Positions 48,612 through 56,300 of a stretch of 64,000 nucleotides of DNA are shown piece by piece. The DNA lies in assembly GCF_001422285.1 (NCBI RefSeq), contig NZ_LMMO01000003.1:449297-513296 (forward strand). The letters run 5' to 3'. The notes under the pieces were generated by a model that made no database searches, was not told the DNA's origin, and saw only the letters and a program-made list of their open reading frames with translations. The position numbers and the translations under genes were made by a program. Positions within the stretch are counted from its first letter, which is position 1; the number at the start of each line of letters is the position of its first letter. The DNA comes from Frigoribacterium sp. Leaf263. Its GTDB lineage: Bacteria; Actinomycetota; Actinomycetes; Actinomycetales; Microbacteriaceae.

Positions 48612-48872
48612 GTGGCTGCTCTCTCAGTGAGCGTCGTCTCGGCCGACCACGAGGTGTGGTCGGGCGAGGCGTCGTCGATCGTCGCTCGCACCGCCGAGGG
48701 TGAGATCGGGATCCTCCCGGGTCACGAGCCTCTCCTCGCGATCCTGGCCACCGGTCAGGTCCGGGTCAGGCTGTCGGACGGCACCACCGTCGAGGCGACC
48801 GCGGATGACGGCTTCCTGTCCGTCGAGAACGACACGGTCACCGTGGTGGCGCGCAACGCGCAGCTCGTCTGA
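48612..48872 (+). CDS. atpC: F1Fo ATP synthase subunit epsilon, short form
   Basis: An 86-residue epsilon. The N-terminal beta-sandwich is complete (VVSADHEVWSGEASSIVARTAEGEIGILPGHEPLLAIL as a contiguous fold, in pieces ADHEVWSGEA and GEIGILPGHEPL), which binds gamma and the c ring. The C-terminal two-helix arm that inhibits ATP hydrolysis in E. coli (138 residues) is absent. No frameshift is visible: the stop is followed by the next gene. GTG 48612 lies two bases after the atpD stop. Confidence 0.94.
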   Translation: MAALSVSVVSADHEVWSGEASSIVARTAEGEIGILPGHEPLLAILATGQVRVRLSDGTTVEATADDGFLSVENDTVTVVARNAQLV

Positions 48873-48894
48873 CCCGTCGTCCACCTGCTCCACC

Positions 48895-49656
48895 ATGTTG
48901 TTCCTGCTGCCCCCGTCCGAGACCAAACTCGACGGGGGCAGCAGTGGTTCCCGGCTCGACTTCGCCGGGCTGGCGTTCCCCGGGCTCGAACCGATCCGTC
49001 GTGACGTCGTCGGGCGCCTCACGCGCCTTGCCGTCGACGAGTCCGCGGCCCTCGCGGCCTTGAAGCTCAGCCCGCGTCAGCACGACGAGGTCGTTCGCGA
49101 TCGACGGCTGCTCGACTCGCCGACCATGCCGGCCTTGAGCCGTTACACGGGCGTTCTCTTCGATCCGATCGGCGCTGAGGGGCTCTCCGAGGCCTCGTGG
49201 GCCTGGGCCGAGCGGCACATCGTGATCCACTCGGCGTTGTTCGGTCCTGTGCGTGCACACGACCTCATCCCCGCCTATCGCCTCTCGCACGACTCGCGGC
49301 TGCCCGGGCCGTCCCTCAGAGCGACGTGGCGCGCCGCCGTGTCATCGGCGCTGGCGGAGACGGGTGAGTTCATCGTCGACCTCCGGTCGGAGGGCTACGT
49401 CGGCCTCGGACCCGCGAGGGAGCGGTCAACGTACGTCCGGGTGGTCGCCGATGTCGGCGGTCGGCGCAGGGCCCTGAACCACTTCAACAAGAAGTCCAAG
49501 GGACTGCTCGTGGCCGCACTCCTCGACGAGCGTCCCGTCCTCCACGACCGGGGCGACCTGTTCGCCTGGTGCGCCTCCCGAGGCATCGTGGTCGAGGGCG
49601 GTGCCGAGACCGTGCTGGTGTCCGACTCGCTTCTCGACGGGGCGCCCGTCACGTGA
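48895..49656 (+). CDS. yaaA: YaaA/DUF328 peroxide-stress protein
   Basis: A 253-residue YaaA-family protein. It starts LLPPSETKLDGG and ends with the hallmark helix-hairpin RRALNHFNKKSKGLLVAAL; the middle has GVLFDPIGAEGL. E. coli YaaA limits free iron and protects DNA under peroxide stress; that role here is by homology. It follows atpC by 22 bp with no terminator. The convergent methyltransferase overlaps its end by 8 bp. Confidence 0.88.
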   Translation: MLFLLPPSETKLDGGSSGSRLDFAGLAFPGLEPIRRDVVGRLTRLAVDESAALAALKLSPRQHDEVVRDRRLLDSPTMPALSRYTGVLFDPIGAEGLSEASWAWAERHIVIHSALFGPVRAHDLIPAYRLSHDSRLPGPSLRATWRAAVSSALAETGEFIVDLRSEGYVGLGPARERSTYVRVVADVGGRRRALNHFNKKSKGLLVAALLDERPVLHDRGDLFAWCASRGIVVEGGAETVLVSDSLLDGAPVT

Positions 49657-50209
49657 CCGGCACCGGGCCCTCGCGATAGACGATGCCCTCGTGCCGGAGG
49701 AGCCACTGCTTCGTCTCCACGCCCCGACCGACGGTGTATCCCGTCACTCCACCTGTTCGTCCCAGGACGCGGTGACACGGCACGAGCAGGGGGAGCGGGT
49801 TCGCAGCGACGGCCCCGCCTACCGCACGACCGGCCTGGGGGCTGCCGATGGCCCCGCCGAGTCTGCCGTAGGTCGTCGTCTCGCCCCAGCCGACCTCGGA
49901 CAGGGCCGACCAGACGGAGCGCTGGAAGATCGTTCCCGTCATGCGCAGGGGGAGGTCGAAGCGACGTCGGTGACCGCTGAAGTAGTCGGTGAGCTGCCGA
50001 CGGGCGGCGTGCAGCAGAGGGTCCGGACGCTCGTCTTGGTCGTCGTGCGGCAGCAGGTCTCGCTCGGCGACGACGACGCGCTCGACGGCGAAGTGCCGGG
50101 TGATGATCTCGATCCGCCCGATGGGGCTGTCGAGTCGGACGAAGCCGAGGTCGTCGACGTCGGACTCGTCCTCCGGCGGGAGCGGAGGCACGAGGACGAG
50201 GTCAGGCAT
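49649..50209 (-). CDS. Methylated-DNA-[protein]-cysteine S-methyltransferase
   Basis: A 186-residue Ogt-like suicide DNA-repair protein removing methyl groups from O6-alkylguanine. The active Cys is in LLVPCHRVLG (near residue 142), with the DNA-reading helix TTYGRLGGAIGSPQAGRAVG before it. An N-terminal AdaC-like beta domain (VRLDSPIGRIEIITR) is present; an Ada regulatory domain is not. ATG 50209 is preceded by TACCGT six bases upstream, so the message is leaderless. It is divergent from the FHA gene. Confidence 0.9.
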   Translation of the reverse strand: MPDLVLVPPLPPEDESDVDDLGFVRLDSPIGRIEIITRHFAVERVVVAERDLLPHDDQDERPDPLLHAARRQLTDYFSGHRRRFDLPLRMTGTIFQRSVWSALSEVGWGETTTYGRLGGAIGSPQAGRAVGGAVAANPLPLLVPCHRVLGRTGGVTGYTVGRGVETKQWLLRHEGIVYREGPVPVT

Positions 50210-50215
50210 GGCGAC

Positions 50216-50221
50216 ACGGTA
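50216..50221 (-). promoter_or_regulatory. -10 element of a leaderless promoter (ogt-like gene)
   Basis: TACCGT on the minus strand, six bases before the ATG at 50209. Confidence 0.55.
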
Positions 50222-50320
50222 CGAGGCGGATCCGGTGCGGGGGCGGGGGCCGTCGGGGGGTGTGGACGGTGCGGCGCAGGGGACATCGGTGGAGGAGACG
50301 ACGCGAGGCGTGGACGACGC

Positions 50321-50326
50321 TAGCGT
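50321..50326 (+). promoter_or_regulatory. Candidate -10 of the FHA-PP2C unit
   Basis: TAGCGT, about 53 bases upstream of the GTG at 50379. Confidence 0.4.
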
Positions 50327-50378
50327 TGCGGACGGGGCGCCCCGCGCCTCCTCGGCCACTCGACGGAAGGATGGACGC

Positions 50379-50903
50379 GTGGGTCACGATGACGTGGGGG
50401 ACGAGGACGACCGGCATCACGTCGATGACGTCGATGCGACCGTGGCCGGTCGACCGGAGGACACGGTGCTGCGCGCCGAGGCGGCGGCGACCGGACGGAC
50501 GACGGCCGGTCGGCATCAGCAGGTGCCGCCACGCCGGTGGTCCCGGGTCCGGGTGGGGGCCGACGTGCATCGCCTCGACCGTCCGGTGGTCGTCGGGCGA
50601 CGCCCCACGGCGCCGCGGGTCGTGCTCGGCGTGCCGCCGTCGCTCGTCGCCGTCCCGTCGCCGACCCAGGAGGTCTCGAGCAGCCACGTCGAGCTGCGGC
50701 AGGACGGCGACGTGGTCGTCGTCACCGACCTGCGCTCGACCAACGGGACGATCGTGAGGTCTCCGGGCCGCGTTCCCGTGAAACTGCGGCAAGGCGAGTC
50801 GACCGTGGCCCTCGCAGGCACGATAGTTGACCTAGGCGACGGCAACATGCTCGAGATCCTCGCCCCCACCCGTTCGACCGTTCAGGAAGAAAACCACACG
50901 TGA
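50379..50903 (+). CDS. FHA-domain protein
   Basis: A 174-residue phosphothreonine-binding protein. The acidic N-terminal third (residues 1-40) is disordered. The FHA fold starts RPVVVGRRP and contains QEVSSSHVEL and VVVTDLRSTNGTIV, giving the conserved Gly-Arg, Ser-x-x-His and Asn residues that bind phosphothreonine. The GTG at 50379 has GGAAGGA upstream. Its stop overlaps the PP2C start, so FHA and phosphatase are made together. It likely reads the phosphorylation state set by the kinase gene two places downstream. Confidence 0.82.
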   Translation: MGHDDVGDEDDRHHVDDVDATVAGRPEDTVLRAEAAATGRTTAGRHQQVPPRRWSRVRVGADVHRLDRPVVVGRRPTAPRVVLGVPPSLVAVPSPTQEVSSSHVELRQDGDVVVVTDLRSTNGTIVRSPGRVPVKLRQGESTVALAGTIVDLGDGNMLEILAPTRSTVQEENHT

Positions 50904-51700
50904 CAGAGCTCGGCCGTTCGACGACCGCCCACACCGTGACCCTCGGCGACGACTCGATCGTCCTCGACTGGGCCGGTGTCACCGACGTGGGCCGCAGGCG
51001 CGCTCACAACGAGGACAGCTTCCTCGCCGAGTCCCCGTTCTTCGTCGTGGCCGACGGCATGGGCGGCCACAGCGCAGGCGACGTGGCCAGCGACGCCGTC
51101 GTCCGGCGGATGCGCGAGGGGGCGACGGAGACGACGGTGACGACCGAGGGCCTCGAGGAGGCACTCCGCCGCGCGACCGCCGACATCGCCGTCGCCGCCG
51201 AGGGGACCGAGTCGGGCGTCGGGACGACCGCAACGGGCGCCGTCCTGTCCCACGGGGACGAGGGCTTCGAGTTCACGGTCTTCAACGTGGGCGACTCCCG
51301 CGTGTACCTCGTGCACGAGGGCGTGCTGCACCAGGTCACCATCGACCACTCCGTCGTCCAGGAGATGGTGGACGCCGGTCTGCTCCGCGCGGAGGACGCC
51401 GAAGGGCACCCCGACAGCAACGTCATCACCCGCGCCGTCGGGTTCGACACCGAGCAGAGCCCCGACTACTGGCGGGTCCCCGCTCTGACGGGACTGCGCC
51501 TCCTGGCCTGCTCCGACGGTCTCACGAAGGAGCTCTCGACGGCTCGCATCGAGGAGATCCTCGCGCAGACGGACGTTTCGCTGCGAGCGGCCACCGCGCT
51601 CGTCGACGCCGCGGTGGAGGCCGGCGGCCGCGACAACGTCACGGCCGTCGTGGTCGACGTCCGATCCGCGACGGGCCCGCACGTCACCTCGGAGGACTGA
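50900..51700 (+). CDS. PP2C-family protein serine/threonine phosphatase
   Basis: A 266-residue Mn/Mg-dependent phosphatase that would reverse the neighbouring kinase. All metal-binding blocks are present: RRRAHNEDSF, VVADGMGGHSAGDVAS, FNVGDSRVYLV, LLACSDGLTKEL and GGRDNVTAVVVDV. No membrane helix, so it is cytoplasmic. GTG 50900 overlaps the FHA stop. The kinase follows after a hairpin and its own promoter. Confidence 0.93.
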   Translation: MTELGRSTTAHTVTLGDDSIVLDWAGVTDVGRRRAHNEDSFLAESPFFVVADGMGGHSAGDVASDAVVRRMREGATETTVTTEGLEEALRRATADIAVAAEGTESGVGTTATGAVLSHGDEGFEFTVFNVGDSRVYLVHEGVLHQVTIDHSVVQEMVDAGLLRAEDAEGHPDSNVITRAVGFDTEQSPDYWRVPALTGLRLLACSDGLTKELSTARIEEILAQTDVSLRAATALVDAAVEAGGRDNVTAVVVDVRSATGPHVTSED

Positions 51701-51719
51701 CAGCAGGACGGCGTCCTCC

Positions 51720-51738
51720 CTCCCCTTAAATGGGGGAG
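51720..51738 (+). terminator. Hairpin between PP2C and the kinase gene
   Basis: CTCCCC and GGGGGAG flank a TTAAAT loop. It lies 20 bp after the PP2C stop and about 55 bp before the kinase promoter, so a terminator or attenuator role is plausible; no T-run is present. Confidence 0.4.
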
Positions 51739-51792
51739 CCGGCTCTGTCCCCCGGACGCGTCGACCGGGGCACAACGCCCGACCGGTCCACT

Positions 51793-51798
51793 TACAAT
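51793..51798 (+). promoter_or_regulatory. -10 of the kinase operon
   Basis: TACAAT, a strong consensus -10, with a predicted leader of about 60 bases to the GTG at 51867. Confidence 0.55.
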
Positions 51799-51866
51799 CG
51801 ATCGCGCCGACATGACGTCGGACCGACCCGACGAGTGACATCCGGCTGACCTTCCAGGAGGGCGAC

Positions 51867-53312
51867 GTGGCACGACGACTGCCGTCCCAGCCTCCTGTGC
51901 TGCCCGGTTTCAGCCCCGTCCGCGTGCTCGGGTCCGGCGGTTTCGCCGACGTGTTCCTCTACGAGCAGAACATGCCCCGGCGCCAGGTGGCGGTGAAGGT
52001 GATGCTGAGCGAGGTCGTCGACGATCAGGTCCGGCACATGTTCCAGGCCGAGGCGAATCTCATGGCCCAGTTGAGCTCGCATCCCTCCATCCTCACCGTC
52101 TACCAGGCGAGCGTCTCCGCCGACGGCAGACCGTATCTCGTCATGGAGCTCTGCTCGTCGTCGCTCAGCGAGCGGTACCGGCACGACCGCATCCCCGTCG
52201 CCGACGTCCTCCGCATCGGCGTCAAGATCGGCAGCGCCGTCGAGACGGCTCACCGTCAGGGTGTCCTGCATCGTGACATCAAGCCCTCGAACATCCTCAT
52301 GACCGCCTACGGCCATCCCGTCCTGTCCGACTTCGGCATCGCCGCCTCGCTCGGCGAGAGCCAGCCGAACGACGTGGTGGGGATGTCGATCCCCTGGTCG
52401 GCGCCCGAGGTGCTCCTGGACGAGACGGGCGGCACGATCGAGTCCGAGGTCTGGTCCCTCGGCGCCACGGTCTACTCGCTTCTGGCCGGCCGCAGCCCCT
52501 TCGAGATCCTCGGCAGCGAGAAGAACACCGCGTCGGACCTCATCGGCCGCATCGACAAGGCCCGCCTGGCGCCCACGGGGCGGACGGACGTCCCCCCGAG
52601 CCTCGAACGCGTCCTCGCGAGGGCGATGTCACGGCGTGCCGAGCACCGTCCCTCGAGCGTCCTCGAGCTCATCCGCGAACTGCAGCAGGTCGAGAACGAG
52701 CTCGGCGTCTCGCCGACGCCGATCGAGGTCGCCGTGGACGACTGGGCGCTGGCGACGGTGGCCGATCTCGAGGACCGGACGCGCCTGCGGGGGGCTGCTC
52801 CCGCCGGTTCGGCGAGTCGACGTCGTCGTCGTCGTCGGGTGACCGCGGCTCAGGCCGAGGCCGTCCACGGGACGGGGACCATCGGCGGCCGAGCCCTGCC
52901 TCGCGGCACCGGCTCGTCCCGACGTCGACCGCTTCGCAGTGGCGCCGGCCTGGCCGCCGTGTGGCTGCTCGTGGCGGCGGCGGTGGTCGTCATCGGCCTC
53001 GGAGCAGCGGGGACCCTGGTGCTCGTCCGTTCCGATCCCGACGAGATCCCGCGGGTCACCGACGTCGTGGCGACACGTGACGACGGCTCCGTCCTCTTCG
53101 AATGGGACGACCCGGGCCTGCTGGCCGGTGACACCTACGTCATCGTCACCGACACGGCGGCGGGCGGCGACACGAGCCAGCAGACCGCGTCGCGCTTCGT
53201 CGTCGGCGACGCCGACGGCCGTGCTCAGGTCTGCGTCACGGTCAGCGTCAATCGGGACGGGCGGACGGGCCCGCCGAGCGCCGAGGCGTGCGCGTCCGGG
53301 GTCGGCGGATGA
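51867..53312 (+). CDS. Transmembrane serine/threonine protein kinase with FN3-like outer domain
   Basis: A 481-residue Hanks-type kinase. The Gly-rich loop is GSGGFADVFLYE, catalytic Lys in VAVKVM (about 43), catalytic loop HRDIKPSN (about 135), DFG, and APE in SAPEVLLDE. The kinase domain ends near 275; a linker of about 85 residues precedes one membrane helix (residues about 362-388). The outer part of about 90 residues resembles an FN3 domain (VTDVVATRDDGSVLFEWDDP), not PASTA repeats. GTG 51867 has AGGAGG six bases upstream. The stop overlaps the start of the giant surface protein, so kinase and surface protein are coupled. Confidence 0.9.
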   Translation: MARRLPSQPPVLPGFSPVRVLGSGGFADVFLYEQNMPRRQVAVKVMLSEVVDDQVRHMFQAEANLMAQLSSHPSILTVYQASVSADGRPYLVMELCSSSLSERYRHDRIPVADVLRIGVKIGSAVETAHRQGVLHRDIKPSNILMTAYGHPVLSDFGIAASLGESQPNDVVGMSIPWSAPEVLLDETGGTIESEVWSLGATVYSLLAGRSPFEILGSEKNTASDLIGRIDKARLAPTGRTDVPPSLERVLARAMSRRAEHRPSSVLELIRELQQVENELGVSPTPIEVAVDDWALATVADLEDRTRLRGAAPAGSASRRRRRRRVTAAQAEAVHGTGTIGGRALPRGTGSSRRRPLRSGAGLAAVWLLVAAAVVVIGLGAAGTLVLVRSDPDEIPRVTDVVATRDDGSVLFEWDDPGLLAGDTYVIVTDTAAGGDTSQQTASRFVVGDADGRAQVCVTVSVNRDGRTGPPSAEACASGVGG

Positions 53313-56300
53313 GCCGCATCGTCGACTGGGTCCGGGTCAACCGGTCGAAGACGGCGACGGCGTTGAGCAGCGTCCTCATCGTGGGTCTGGTCGCAGGGGT
53401 CTCCGTGGTCAGCGGGGGCTACGAGCAGCGGCGTGTCGATCTCGACGACGGCACCGTCTGGGTGGCCAACGGCTCGCGCTCCGCCATCGGTCGCGCCAAT
53501 CCGGATGTCGGCGAGCTGAACACCGCGGTGCGGAGCCAGGGGTCCGACATCGCGGTCGAGCAGAACGGCGACGCCGTCGTGCTCGTCGATCGGACGACCG
53601 CGACGGTGGGTGTGGTCGACCCCGCCACCGCGACGGCCGACGTCAGCACGCCGCTGCCGCCTGAGCGGCCCGAGGTGCTCCTCGCCCCCGGCCGGGCCGT
53701 CGTCGTGTCGGGCGGCACGGGGGACCTGTGGTCGACGCCGTCATCCGAGCTCGCCTCGTTCTCCACGGACGCGCCGGCGGAGCTGAGCCTCGGCCGCGAC
53801 GTCGTCGTCGACTCGACGCCGGCGGGAGTGGTCGTGGCGTTCTCGGCGGCGAACCGGACGCTGTCGACCATCGACGGCACCGGGGGCTTGGACGTCGTCT
53901 CGTCCGAGCCCGTGGCGACGACGGGGGAGGGGCCGTACCAGGTGGCGTCCGTCGGCCCCCATCGGGTCCTCCTCGACACGCTGACGGGCGAATTGTTCGT
54001 CGACGGTCGGGTCGTCGACCTGCCCACCACACCGGACGGCGGTCTCGCGCTGCAGCGGAGCAGCGCCGGCGGCGACTCGGTCATGGTGGGCACCTCCGCC
54101 GGTCTGCTCTCGGTGGCGTTCGCCGGAGGCCGGGTCTCCGAGCCCGTCGCTGACCGGTCCGGGGTGCCTGCGCGCCCGGTCGTCGTCGACGGCTGCGCCC
54201 GGGCGGCCTGGTCGGACGGGGGCGAGTGGAGCTCCTGCTCGTCGGCGCGAGGAGGTCTCAGCGAGCTCGAGGGCATGCCCCGCGATGCCGAGCCGACCTA
54301 TCAGCTCAACGGTCGTCGGGCGGTGCTGAACGATCCGGTCAGCGGACGCAGCTGGGCCGTCCAGTCGGACGGCCGCCTCATCGACAACTGGGACGATCTG
54401 CTCGAGAAGGACGACCGGCCCCAGGACGATGAGGACGACGTCGGAGACGACACCCTCGAGCTCGACCCCGATCAGAAGGCCCCGGTCGCCGTCGACGACG
54501 CTCTGGGGGCACGCCCCGGCCGGGCGACGACCCTGGCCGTCCTCCTGAACGACTCCGACCCGAACGGGGATCCGTTGATCATCGACGAGGTCTCGGGCTT
54601 CGACCGGTCGATCGGTCGACTGGACGTCGTCGGCGATCGACAGCGGCTCCTCCTGACCCTGAGCCGCGAAGCGACCGGGCCGGTCACGTTCGACTACACG
54701 ATCTCCGACGGCCGCGGCGGACAGGACACCGCGACCGTGACCATCGACGTGGCGACCGCCGACGACAACCGAGCGCCGGTGCAGGTCCGGCAGTCCACCG
54801 TCGAGGTGGCGTCCGCAGGGCGCGTCACGACGCCGGTCCTGGGCGACTGGGTGGATCCGGACGGCGACGCCTTCTACCTGACCTCCGCCTCGGCCGCCGA
54901 CCGGGTGTCGTTCACCCCCGACGGCGACGTGGTCTATCAGGACGCCGGTGAGGGGCCGGCGACGATCGAGGTGGCACTGACGGTCTCCGACGGGCGCTCC
55001 GAGTCGAACGGCCTCCTGCGGATCACGGTCTCGCCCCCGGGCGACACTCCGTTGACGGCGGACTCGTTCGCCGTCCAGGCCTACGCGGGTCAGCAGACGA
55101 CCGTGCGACCCCTGGTGTACGCGCACGGGGGCACGGGGCCGGTGACGCTCAACAGCGTGCCGCAGCAGGACGGCACCGACATCGCGGCGAGCTACGACGC
55201 GGGGACCTTCCTCTTCAGCAGCGACGAGGTCCGGACTCACAACCTGGAGTACACGGTCACCGACGGCGATCAGACGGCCACCGGCACGATCCGGGTCGAG
55301 GTGCAGACGCCGCCCGACGTGAACAGCCCCCCGGTGACGACTCCCAAGACGGTGTTCGTCGAGACCCTGAGCAGCCAGACCGTCGACATCGCGGCGACCG
55401 ACCGCGACCCGGCCGGGAACGTCCTGCTGGTGACCGCCACCTCCGGCGTGCAGCCGTCGAGCGGACTGCGAGTCGAGACCCTCGACCAGCGGTTCGTCCG
55501 CGTGACCCTCACCGGCCCCCTCGACGACGGACCGGTCGATTTCTCCTACACGGTCACGAACGGCCTGGCGTCGGCCGTCGGGAGCGTCACGGTCGTGGAG
55601 ATCCCGCGCCGCCAGCAGACGCAGCCGCCGGTCGCGACGGACGACCAGGCGACGGTGAGGGTCGGTGACGTCGTCGACATCGACGTCCTGGCCAACGACG
55701 AGCAGCCCGATGGCGACGACGTCTCGCTCGCGCACGACCTGCGGAGGGACGTCCCGGCAGGAGGGGGATTGCTCTTCGCCTCCGGAGATCGACTCCGGTA
55801 CCTCGCCCCGACGACCCCCGGGATCGTGACGGCCGTCTACACCGCCGTCGGCGAGGACGGTCAGACCGCGGATGCCCAGATCACGATCACGGTGCGCGAG
55901 ATCGACGCCGCGACGAACGCCTCCCCGGTTCCCGAGACGGTGACGGCGCGGGTGGTGACCGGCGAGACCGTCCGGCTCGCCGTCCCGCTCGACGGCATCG
56001 ACCCGGACGGCGACAGCGTGCAGCTCGTCGGCGTGGGCAGCAACCCGGAGAAGGGAGCGGTCACGATGTCGGGCGCTGATCGCCTCGACTACGAGGCGGG
56101 GCCCTACTCGGCCGGAACGGACTCGTTCGAGTACTCCGTCGTCGACGCCCTCGGCGCGAGGGCCACCGGGACGGTGCGCATCGGCATCTCGGCTCCAGCC
56201 GAGGGATCGCGCTCTCCGGTGGCGATCGAGGACGACGTCAGCATGCGCCCCGGTGGATCGATCGCCGTGCGGGTGCTCGACAACGACTCGGATCCTGATG

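Noticed and set aside
50207-50378. ATG 50207 as start of the FHA protein
   Set aside because: It would overlap the divergent ogt start and leaderless promoter and add low-complexity sequence; GTG 50379 has a good GGAAGGA site.
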